Below are positions 1 to 5,640 of a DNA stretch of 5,640 nucleotides, piece by piece. Position 1 is the stretch's first letter. Each line of letters opens with the position of its first letter. This DNA is from an uncultured Lachnospiraceae bacterium. Lineage in GTDB: Bacteria; Bacillota_A; Clostridia; Lachnospirales; Lachnospiraceae. Location of the stretch: the NCBI GenBank assembly GCA_946621895.1, contig CAMOOZ010000266.1:1-5640 (forward strand). The letters are read 5' to 3'. Position numbers and translations under genes: made by a program. Below the pieces are notes generated by a model, which worked only from the letters and a program-made list of their open reading frames with translations, searched no databases and was not told the origin of the DNA.

Positions 1-1527
1 CTGGGCGGCAGCGATCTGTTTGGCCAGGGCAAACATTTCCACATAGGAAACAGAATAGACAAGGGATGTGTCCTTCACCAGCGTGATCACCTCGTTGGTC
101 ACGCTGGGCAGCACGATCTTGACCATCTGCGGCAGGATGATCCGGCCAAAGGTCTGTGCCTTTGAATAGCCCAGAATCTCCGCCGCTTCATATTGTCCCG
201 GGGAAATGGATTCGATGCCGGAGCGGTAGATCTCTGCAAAATAGGCCGCATAATTCACCGAGCAGCCCAGAATGATCGCAAAAAACTTATACCCTCCTCC
301 GATATTCATTCCCCAGAGATAGAAGGGACCGAAATACCAGATCAGCAGCTGCAGCATCAGGGGCGTCCCGCGCATAATGGAGATATAGATCCTGACCAGA
401 AAGGAAAGCGGCTTAAAACGGCTTGCCCTGCCAAACCAGACAAGCAGTCCCAGCGGAAGGGAAAAGAGCAGAACCAGTGCAAAGATCAGCACGGTCTGCC
501 CAAATCCCGTCAGAAGCTGCAGAATAATGACAGAAAGATCCACGGATTCCTGCCCCAGGATCTCTTTGGCGCTCTCCGGCGTCAGGGAGACCATATCCGC
601 GATCTCATATTTCTCCGCCAGCTTGTTCATTGTGCCGTCCACGGCAAGCTGGCAGAGACCGTAGTTGATCATGTCCGCGATCTCCTGTGAACCCTTTTTA
701 AAGCCCACGGCATACTGCTCGGTGTTCAGAGACTCCTCCAGAATGCTGAAGCCCTCGCCTCTGGAATTGATCTGATATTTTGCCACGCCGATATCGATGG
801 CCAGCGCATCCAGCGCTCCTGCCCTCAGCTCGGTAAAGGCTGTATTATAATCCCCGAACTGCTGCAGCTCGCCAAAGGTGTCCGCCAGCGCCTTCTGATC
901 GCCCTCCAGCAGCTCCAGCGCCGCGGAGGCCGCCTGAACGCCGACAATCTTTCCGGAAAGCCCGCTTAAATCCCTGATCCCGGAGGAATCCGCCACCACG
1001 ATCACCTGTGAATTATCCACATAGGGCACGGAGAAGGTATAATCATTCTCCCTGCCGTTCATCGTAAAGCCGTTCCAGATGCAGTCAATGGAACCGGAAT
1101 TCAGCTCCATGTCCTTGGAATCCCAGTTGATCGGCTTCTTCTCCAGCTCCCAGCCGTACTGGTCGCACACCGCCTGGGCCAGCTCCAGATCAAAGCCGGT
1201 GTAGCTGCCGTCCGTGTCCATATACCCATAGGGGGGATATTCCGCATCGAAGCCTACCGTGAACACGCCATCGGCCACCTCGGCGACATTCGTCGTCTCC
1301 TCCGGCTGCGTCGTGACCTCAGTCGCGGCGGCATCCTGCGCGGCGGCATCCTGCGCAGCAGCATCCTGTGCAGCGGCATCCTGCGCAGCAGCGCCGGAGG
1401 CATCAGCGGAAGGCGCTCCTTCAGCGCCTGCCTGGCCGCCGGAAGCGGGGGCGCCTGCCTGAGAGCAGGCGGTAAGGGCAAAGCCCATCAGCATTGCACA
1501 CAAAACAAGACCGGATCTCTTTTTCAT
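1..1527 (-). CDS. Amino-acid ABC transporter, substrate-binding domain fused to permease (3' end missing)
   Basis: This is a polar amino-acid importer subunit that joins the solute-binding protein and the membrane permease in one chain, as in GlnP-type transporters. The 509 codons present show a type II signal peptide with lipobox LTAC (Cys21), an Ala/Gly/Gln/Asp-rich linker (about 22-85), a periplasmic-binding-protein family 3 domain (about 88-315, with VGFDAEYPPYGY at 91-102, Arg159 in TMNGRE and Asp245 in AIDIG as probable ligand contacts), then an HisM/GlnP-type permease. The permease shows membrane segments from about 343, the RGTPLMLQL motif at 386-394, and the EAA loop at 447-466 (EAA, G453, I463, LP 465-466) that docks the ATPase. 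A KDTSL motif lies at 485-489. The frame is open at base 1; perhaps a few dozen residues are missing. The start follows GGAGGAG and gives a complete signal peptide. The exact substrate cannot be read from the sequence. The partner ATPase is not in the window and is expected beyond the left edge. The family call is firm. Confidence 0.95.
   Translation of the reverse strand, partial: MKKRSGLVLCAMLMGFALTACSQAGAPASGGQAGAEGAPSADASGAAAQDAAAQDAAAQDAAAQDAAATEVTTQPEETTNVAEVADGVFTVGFDAEYPPYGYMDTDGSYTGFDLELAQAVCDQYGWELEKKPINWDSKDMELNSGSIDCIWNGFTMNGRENDYTFSVPYVDNSQVIVVADSSGIRDLSGLSGKIVGVQAASAALELLEGDQKALADTFGELQQFGDYNTAFTELRAGALDALAIDIGVAKYQINSRGEGFSILEESLNTEQYAVGFKKGSQEIADMINYGLCQLAVDGTMNKLAEKYEIADMVSLTPESAKEILGQESVDLSVIILQLLTGFGQTVLIFALVLLFSLPLGLLVWFGRASRFKPLSFLVRIYISIMRGTPLMLQLLIWYFGPFYLWGMNIGGGYKFFAIILGCSVNYAAYFAEIYRSGIESISPGQYEAAEILGYSKAQTFGRIILPQMVKIVLPSVTNEVITLVKDTSLVYSVSYVEMFALAKQIAAAQ
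1333..1392 (-). repeat. 15-bp in-frame tandem repeat, four copies (AAAQD)4
   Basis: Four consecutive 15-bp units encode Ala-Ala-Ala-Gln-Asp at residues 46-65 of the transporter, in the linker between the lipobox cysteine and the binding domain. A fifth partial unit (three Ala codons) follows. Units differ only at third codon positions (GCT/GCC/GCA/GCG), so the peptide is identical in all four while the DNA has drifted slightly. The unit length is a multiple of three, so gain or loss of copies would change linker length without breaking the frame. The plus-strand reading of this tract gives spurious Ala/Ser/Cys-rich open frames. Confidence 0.95.
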
Positions 1528-1529
1528 AA

Positions 1530-1536
1530 CTCCTCC
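1530..1536 (-). promoter_or_regulatory. Ribosome binding site of the transporter gene
   Basis: GGAGGAG read on the minus strand ends two bases before the ATG at 1527; the GGAGG core leaves a four-base spacer. This is slightly close but strong, and it supports the chosen start because the signal peptide begins exactly there. Confidence 0.85.
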
Positions 1537-1561
1537 ATTCTGAAGCAAAACATTTTATGAG

Positions 1562-1592
1562 CGTTTTCATTATAGCTTCCTGCAGGAAAACG
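1562..1592. promoter_or_regulatory. Two overlapping dyads across the transporter promoter (possible operator)
   Basis: A perfect 12-bp palindrome, TTCCTGCAGGAA, occupies 1577-1588, within the spacer between the -35 and -10 boxes. A second inverted repeat has 7-bp perfect arms, CGTTTTC at 1562-1568 and GAAAACG at 1586-1592, 17 bp apart, framing the -10 region and reaching the -35 box. Either could be a repressor site by position. I do not recognise the motif as that of a specific regulator. It lacks the U-tract of an intrinsic terminator. Confidence 0.45.
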
Positions 1593-1597
1593 GTCAA
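1569..1597 (-). promoter_or_regulatory. Sigma-A-type promoter for the transporter gene
   Basis: On the minus strand the -35 hexamer TTGACC (1597-1592) and the -10 hexamer TATAAT (1574-1569) are separated by exactly 17 bp, one mismatch from the full consensus. Transcription should start near 1562, giving a leader of about 35 bases before the ATG at 1527. The -35 box contains the TGA stop codon (1596-1594) of the upstream coiled-coil gene, so the promoter begins inside the end of that gene. This argues that the transporter is transcribed independently of the preceding genes, although readthrough is possible because no terminator is visible between them. Confidence 0.8.
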
Positions 1598-2766
1598 GAA
1601 AAGGACTTCACCATTTCCTGGATCTCCGCGGCATACTCCGGATGCTCCGCGGTAAAATCCTTTATCTCCAGGCTGGCATTCTCCGCCATTTTCCGGTTGT
1701 AATCGATCTGCTTTCTGAGGCTCTGGCGCCTCGTGATCAGGCTGTGCCTGATCTCCACCATTTCCTTGCCATCGATCAGCGCCAGGGCCTGATGGATCCA
1801 TACCCTCGGATATTTCACGGGATAACGGTTCAGCTTGCGCACGAGCTCCTTTTCCTCATAGGCAAGATCACTCGTCGTTGCCTCCATCCGCTGCCGCTCT
1901 TCCTTTTCCTCCCTGTATTTTTCCCAGAGCGTGTTCAGCTCCCTGCCGTCCTTTACGCCGTATTTCAGATAAAGATAATCCAGGAGGTTGCGGTTATTCA
2001 CATAGCGGATCTTCACCCTGTTTAAAAGCTGGATCAGGCGGTTCATTGTGTTCTCCACCTTAAAGAGCTCGTCTCTGGCATCCATAAAGCGGATAAAGAT
2101 GACCGTCACGGACACCGCCGCCAGGGCAATGCTTAAAATATAGCCGAGCCGGACATCCATATACATTGTGAGCTGCAGCACAAGCAGCAGGAAAAGGCAG
2201 ACACCCATGGCGCAGATCGAGATCGCCACCATTCCCCTGGCGTTGCCCAGTGTGTTCCTCAGCTCCCGCCGGCGGAACTGGCAGGCATGCTTTTCTCCCT
2301 CAAGCCTTGCCAGATCCTTTTTGATCAGATCCCGCATGTGCTCCTCTCTGGCAAGCTTGCCGATGGCCTCCTCCACCTCCTCTTCCACCTTCTGCATCTT
2401 TTCAAATTCCGCGTCCTTCATCCTGGAGGCACGGTGATCATACTGCTGCTTCTCACCGGAGAGCTGCACGATCCTGGCAGCATCCTCATTTAACGGATTT
2501 CGTTCCTCCTTCGGCAGGGCCTCGATCTCCTCGATATCCGTCAGATACTCCGTGACCAGATTATACTCACTGGTAAGCCGCTCCATGACCTCAGCGGACT
2601 CGGCCATCTGATTCAGGCATTCTTCGACAAAACGCCTTCGCTCTTCGGGTCTTTCCGCGTGGATCCTGCTCCTTAAGGGAAACAGCTCCTCCTCATCCCG
2701 AAGCTCCTTCGGCTCGTTTTCCTTCCCTCCGCCGATTTTTGCGAATAGCTTTTTAAAAAAACCCAT
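1594..2766 (-). CDS. Membrane-anchored coiled-coil protein of unknown function
   Basis: I do not recognise a named family. The 390-residue protein starts with a short amphipathic basic segment (MGFFKKLFAKIG) and then an acidic, heptad-like helical region rich in Glu, Lys and Arg (about 40-172). Two closely spaced hydrophobic helices follow (about 179-201 and 208-227), separated by only a few residues (near MYMDVR). A second long charged helical region runs from about 229 to 312 and 330 to 372, and the tail ends near AEIQEMVKSFS. There is no signal peptide. Both coiled-coil arms therefore most likely lie in the cytoplasm on either side of a membrane hairpin, a scaffold- or tether-like layout. 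The gene starts nine bases after the stop of the Hsp70-like gene, which implies co-translation and a shared job. Possible roles include membrane anchoring of that protein or an envelope or division function; these are inference. The reading frame is intact and clearly coding. Confidence 0.85.
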   Translation of the reverse strand: MGFFKKLFAKIGGGKENEPKELRDEEELFPLRSRIHAERPEERRRFVEECLNQMAESAEVMERLTSEYNLVTEYLTDIEEIEALPKEERNPLNEDAARIVQLSGEKQQYDHRASRMKDAEFEKMQKVEEEVEEAIGKLAREEHMRDLIKKDLARLEGEKHACQFRRRELRNTLGNARGMVAISICAMGVCLFLLLVLQLTMYMDVRLGYILSIALAAVSVTVIFIRFMDARDELFKVENTMNRLIQLLNRVKIRYVNNRNLLDYLYLKYGVKDGRELNTLWEKYREEKEERQRMEATTSDLAYEEKELVRKLNRYPVKYPRVWIHQALALIDGKEMVEIRHSLITRRQSLRKQIDYNRKMAENASLEIKDFTAEHPEYAAEIQEMVKSFS

Positions 2767-2770
2767 ACTA

Positions 2771-2775
2771 TCCTT
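2771..2775 (-). promoter_or_regulatory. Ribosome binding site in a 9-base intergenic gap (coupled translation)
   Basis: The TAA stop of the Hsp70-like gene (2778-2776) is followed directly by AAGGATAGT and then ATG at 2766. The AAGGA abuts the upstream stop codon, so ribosomes ending the first gene are placed on the start of the second. This fixes the 2766 start and supports translational coupling. Confidence 0.8.
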
Positions 2776-4899
2776 TTATTCCATTGAGGATCTGTATTCC
2801 TCCTGAAGCTCCCTGATCAGCCTGCCGCATTCCTGATAGTAAAGCAGGGAATCCCCTCCGAATTTCAGCTCGGATAAACGATCCAGCTTTCCCCGCTGGG
2901 GGGAATTCACCCAGCTCTCCTTTGCCTGCGTGATCCGCTGCTCCGTCTTTTGCACAATATGATCGGAAAAAACCTCTGCCGCCAGTCCCACATATTCCGT
3001 CTGGGAGCTCCCCAGGCGCTTTGCCATCACATAAGCCTCAAAGCTTTCCTGGTCCCTGTCCAGATTATATGCCTGATAAAAGAAATCCGCCGCCGCCTGG
3101 AAACGGAAGCTCTGCGCCTCCAGCACGCCCATATCATGCAGGATCTCGCTTCTGATCCTTAGCTGGTCGGACGGGATCTCCTTCAGCATTGCGATAAACT
3201 CTCCCAGCGCCTTGCCGTATTTTCCCATCTGGGCAAGCCGGATCGCCTGATCCTTTCGCTTTTCCAGGGGATCCTTTCCGGAGGTCTTCCTGAGGACGGT
3301 CAGCGCGTTGCGCCTGTCCCTTGCCGGGCAGTAAGCGGCCTCCATCAGCTTTTCCGCCAGTTCCCATAGCTGTCCCCTGCCGGAAAGGATGCTCCTCAGG
3401 CTTTTGGCCAGCTCCGGAAGGCCAAGCTCCACCTGCACCCACTTCACCAGCTCTTCATCCAGCAGGCTCTCATCCAGCAAAGAAGCGCTCCGGCTGATCA
3501 GCATGGCCAGCTCTTCAATACAGTACACACGGGTTCTGGTGCGTTTTTCTTCATAAGGCGTTTCCGCATAATTTCCGATGGTCATTCTTGCGGCAGGATC
3601 GGGAGCGCCCTCTCCCGAAGGAGGCCTCGGCACATCCTTCTCTGCCTCCAGCTCCGCATTGACATCCGGAAGGACGAGGATATTCTCCGAAACCGCCTGC
3701 GCTGCGGGATAAAGCATTCCCATGCCGAGATCCGTGACCTGAATGGCGATCTCCCTTGCGGAAAGCGCGCTGAGGGAGAGCCTGATCCTGGTGGCAAAGC
3801 CCGCCCTTTCCGGCAGCTCCGGAAAATAAACGGTTTTGGAAAAGCCCGCGCCGGGCCTGTCCACACAGGCCGCGTGAAAAGTAAGGCCCCGTGCCTCGTT
3901 GAGATAAAGCTCCAGCTTCATGTTCAGCCCGAAGAAGGAGGTGCCCACATCGATCAGGGAAAGCAGACGCCTCTTTTCCCCCTCAAACACCTCCAGAGAA
4001 AGGTCCGAGCGGATCTTATCCTCCCCGAGATAGATAATGCCCCTCTCTCCTCCTGTCCGGGATAACGCGTAAAACGCGGCGCCAAGGCAGAAAAGATTGT
4101 TTCCCTGAAAAACCCGCTTTCCCCTTAAAACCTGCCGCAGATTATCTTCATCCCACTTTCTCTCGGGGGTATCTCCGATCAGGTACACCGTGGCATAATC
4201 CGCGCCCGACAGCATGCCTTCGGAAAGCTTAAGCGCCACTTCGCCCTCAGGCTGCCCGAAAAGCGCCAGGTCCACATTTGCGGTGTTTGGCCTTATCTCC
4301 TTGTTCACCGAAAAATGATAGAGCTCGAGCGCGCCCTTCGCCGCGGCCGCAAACAGCACATCCCTGGACCAGAGCTCGGGCTTTTGGCGGACGATGTAGG
4401 AAAAGGCCGCCTCCTTCCTGTCGATCACGAAAAAAGCAGGCGAAGCGAGCTTTAACCGCTCCCCCAGCTCCCTTAACTGCTTTTTCCCTTCCCCATCGGC
4501 CCCCTCCGCGCAGAGCACCACGGCGGAGACCTTCTGAAGCGGAAAATTGTTTGGGAGAATGCTGAAGCTCCTGCGCAAAAACAGCGCCAGCAGCTCGATC
4601 GCATCCGTCTCCTCACCGCTAACGGTCACTTTGGTGCGTGCATAAACCGCCTGCAGCAGGTCGGTAAAGGGAATTTTGCCGTCCTCCCTCGCCAGCTCCA
4701 GCGCCTCCCTGCCGAAAAGCCAGGAATCCGCCTTCGGACGATAAAGCGCCAGGGGGATCTGATAAAGCTCCGACCCTGCCACGGTGCTGACGCTTTGCGG
4801 CGGCCTTCCCGGGGAAACAAAGCTCAGCTGGGCGTATTCCCTGTTTAAGTCGATTCCCAGCAGATACTGCTGGTTTTTTCCGGATCCGATCATCTCCAT
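2776..4899 (-). CDS. Hsp70/actin-fold-like protein with degenerate ATPase motifs and TPR-like C-terminus
   Basis: The 707-residue protein follows the DnaK/actin-type layout. A phosphate-1-like strand lies at 13-25 (LLGIDLNREYAQLS, Asp17). A region around 180-196 occupies the phosphate-2 position but reads VLFAAAAKGALELYHF, lacking the usual Asp-Leu-Gly-Gly-Gly. An adenosine-type motif VYLIGD lies at 238-243, followed by VFQGNN and the helix LFCLGAAFYALS (269-280), as in the DnaK GAA motif. A beta-rich segment (about 286-412) sits where DnaK has its substrate-binding domain. A Pro/Gly-rich hinge (about 421-437) leads to a helical part with a RVYCIEEL segment (457-464) and TPR-like helices (about 549-630). 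No signal peptide or membrane helix is seen, so it is probably cytoplasmic. Loss of the phosphate-2 glycines suggests weak or no ATP hydrolysis. It may match the family annotated DUF5716 in Lachnospiraceae (from memory, unchecked). It lies between the large upstream gene and the membrane coiled-coil gene, probably in one operon. The fold call is fairly good; the function is unknown. Confidence 0.82.
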   Translation of the reverse strand: MEMIGSGKNQQYLLGIDLNREYAQLSFVSPGRPPQSVSTVAGSELYQIPLALYRPKADSWLFGREALELAREDGKIPFTDLLQAVYARTKVTVSGEETDAIELLALFLRRSFSILPNNFPLQKVSAVVLCAEGADGEGKKQLRELGERLKLASPAFFVIDRKEAAFSYIVRQKPELWSRDVLFAAAAKGALELYHFSVNKEIRPNTANVDLALFGQPEGEVALKLSEGMLSGADYATVYLIGDTPERKWDEDNLRQVLRGKRVFQGNNLFCLGAAFYALSRTGGERGIIYLGEDKIRSDLSLEVFEGEKRRLLSLIDVGTSFFGLNMKLELYLNEARGLTFHAACVDRPGAGFSKTVYFPELPERAGFATRIRLSLSALSAREIAIQVTDLGMGMLYPAAQAVSENILVLPDVNAELEAEKDVPRPPSGEGAPDPAARMTIGNYAETPYEEKRTRTRVYCIEELAMLISRSASLLDESLLDEELVKWVQVELGLPELAKSLRSILSGRGQLWELAEKLMEAAYCPARDRRNALTVLRKTSGKDPLEKRKDQAIRLAQMGKYGKALGEFIAMLKEIPSDQLRIRSEILHDMGVLEAQSFRFQAAADFFYQAYNLDRDQESFEAYVMAKRLGSSQTEYVGLAAEVFSDHIVQKTEQRITQAKESWVNSPQRGKLDRLSELKFGGDSLLYYQECGRLIRELQEEYRSSME

Positions 4900-4903
4900 T
4901 GAT

Positions 4904-4910
4904 CTTCCTC
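4904..4910 (-). promoter_or_regulatory. Ribosome binding site of the Hsp70-like gene
   Basis: GAGGAAG on the minus strand sits four bases before the ATG at 4899. A second ATG two codons downstream (Met3) is possible but is less well placed for this site, so the first ATG was chosen. Confidence 0.7.
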
Positions 4911-4914
4911 TGAT

Positions 4915-4927
4915 GCCGCGAAGCGGC
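4915..4927 (-). other. Small GC hairpin upstream of the Hsp70-like gene
   Basis: GCCGC-TTC-GCGGC forms a perfect 5-bp all-GC stem with a three-base loop, four bases before the GAGGAAG ribosome binding site. It has no following run of T, so it is not an intrinsic terminator. It could be a processing or stability element, or it could tune translation of the downstream gene. The rest of the 65-bp gap (4900-4964) shows no convincing -10 or -35 boxes. Confidence 0.4.
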
Positions 4928-4964
4928 GGTCTGCAGGAGCTGTGAACAGTAACAGGCCCTTGCC

Positions 4965-5640
4965 TTATCTCAGCCTGAAAAGATTCTCTGCCAGATATTC
5001 CTCGCTGCGATAATCATACAAAAGCTCCTCCACCCTGTCATAGCGCTGCTCCAGCTGCGCCTCCAGGATCCGCTCCACGAAGGCATAGCGGGAATGCCCG
5101 CTCTCCGCCGGCGGGGGATTCAGTTCTCCCCGTTCCGTTTTGCTTATCCCGTCCAGCTCCGTCCGCACGACATACTGCAGCGACTCCCCGGGGAAAAGGA
5201 CAAAGGCTCTGGACCATACCCCCGGACAGACCGGGTAAAGCTCGAGTCTTCCTTCGCTTTCCGTCTCAAATTCGAGCCTGGCCCGGGGGTTTACCCTGTA
5301 TTCCAGGATCGCCTTATCCTCCAGCTGCTCTCCCTCGGGGAAGAGTTCGGTCAAAAGCCTGAATTCCGGCAGAAACACCTGTTTAAATAGGCAGTACTCC
5401 CGAAAATAGTCCCGCAAAATGGGAAGGAACTCCTCCCTGCGGAGATTTTTATGCACCGCGTAAAACTTCAGCAGGGCAAGCTTTGCCTCATCGGGAAGCT
5501 GTTCGCCGTCGATCGCCGCTTTCTCGGCCTCCCTGAAGACAAACTCCGGCATTTCCTTTTCCAGCACAAAGGCTTCAAACAGCCTGCGGCAGATCACCGC
5601 CAGCAGGATGGCGGGATTTCCTCCCTGCGCCTTCAGGAAA
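4965..5640 (-). CDS. C-terminal part of a large protein of unknown function (5' end missing)
   Basis: The frame is open from the right edge to a TAA at 4967-4965, giving 224 residues. A GTG at 5597 is an internal codon: coding sequence continues upstream of it (FLKAQGGNPAILLA) and no ribosome binding site precedes it. The first 110 or so residues are helical with repeat-like spacing (RRLFEAFVLEKEMP, LALLKFYAVHKNLRREEF, LPILRDYFREYCLFKQV). A strand-rich segment follows (LEYRVNP, ARLEFETE, VWSRAFVLFPGESLQYVV) that looks like a small beta domain, then a helical tail (AFVERILEAQLEQRYDRVEEL). No catalytic motif, signal or membrane segment is visible in the part present. It resembles, from memory, the C-terminal end of proteins of over 1000 residues annotated DUF5717 in Lachnospiraceae, which would suit the Hsp70-like gene 65 bp downstream. 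This match was not checked. Confidence 0.75.
   Translation of the reverse strand, partial: FLKAQGGNPAILLAVICRRLFEAFVLEKEMPEFVFREAEKAAIDGEQLPDEAKLALLKFYAVHKNLRREEFLPILRDYFREYCLFKQVFLPEFRLLTELFPEGEQLEDKAILEYRVNPRARLEFETESEGRLELYPVCPGVWSRAFVLFPGESLQYVVRTELDGISKTERGELNPPPAESGHSRYAFVERILEAQLEQRYDRVEELLYDYRSEEYLAENLFRLR

Noticed and set aside
193..690. 165-codon open frame on the plus strand
   Set aside because: It lies wholly antisense to the permease and binding-domain frame, which has clear family motifs; its product is low-complexity and resembles nothing known.
1333..1392. Short regular repeats as a possible CRISPR array
   Set aside because: The units are contiguous with no spacers, are 15 bp long and stay in the coding frame.
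1254..1481. Arg/Pro/Met-rich open frame on the minus strand and Ala/Ser/Cys-rich frame on the plus strand
   Set aside because: Both are alternative readings of the GC-rich linker and 15-bp repeat within the transporter gene.
1577..1588. Palindrome after the coiled-coil gene as an intrinsic terminator
   Set aside because: It has no loop and no following T-run on the minus strand, and it sits in the spacer of a good promoter.
1421..1801. 126-codon minus-strand open frame spanning the end of the coiled-coil gene and the promoter
   Set aside because: It is out of frame with both well-supported genes, has a Gly/Pro/Arg-rich product, and crosses the promoter and the ribosome binding site.
4278..4565. 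95-codon Arg/Pro-rich plus-strand open frame
   Set aside because: It is antisense to the Hsp70-like gene within a GC-rich stretch; its composition is typical of a shadow frame.
4940..4949. CTGTGAACAG inverted repeat as an operator
   Set aside because: The arms are only 4 bp with no extension, and no promoter boxes are nearby; this is expected by chance.
4965..5597. GTG at 5597 as the start of a 210-residue protein
   Set aside because: The frame stays open and protein-like to the window edge, and there is no ribosome binding site before the GTG, so the gene is truncated by the window rather than starting there.

Overview
The window reads as part of a Clostridia chromosome, most likely Lachnospiraceae. 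The grounds are fairly GC-rich coding sequence with strong GGAGG-type ribosome binding sites, a fused amino-acid transporter of a type common there, and a gene set that recalls Lachnospiraceae-specific families of unknown function. The taxonomic call is inference. All four genes lie on the minus strand, so the order of transcription runs from high to low coordinates. Both outer genes run off the window.

Region 5640-4965 holds the last 224 codons of a larger protein of unknown function. After 65 bp with a small GC hairpin comes a 707-codon gene (4899-2776) whose N-terminal half has the layout of an Hsp70/actin-type ATPase with badly degenerated phosphate motifs, and whose C-terminal half is helical and TPR-like. 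Nine bases later comes a 390-codon gene (2766-1594) for a coiled-coil protein with one central two-helix membrane hairpin. The tight spacing, and the lack of a visible promoter or terminator between them, suggest one operon. From memory, the large protein plus the Hsp70-like protein resemble the Lachnospiraceae families annotated DUF5717 and DUF5716. I could not check this. The set is the best candidate in the window for an undescribed system: a cytoplasmic Hsp70-like scaffold perhaps tied to the membrane by the coiled-coil protein.

A good sigma-A-type promoter (TTGACC, 17-bp spacer, TATAAT) overlaps the stop codon of the 390-codon gene, with two superimposed dyads. It drives a separate gene (1527 to beyond base 1): a lipoprotein-type amino-acid-binding domain fused to an ABC permease domain. 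Its low-complexity linker contains a 15-bp tandem repeat. The partner ATPase would be expected past the left edge.

No tRNA, rRNA, CRISPR array or mobile element was seen, and no gap between genes is longer than 66 bp.
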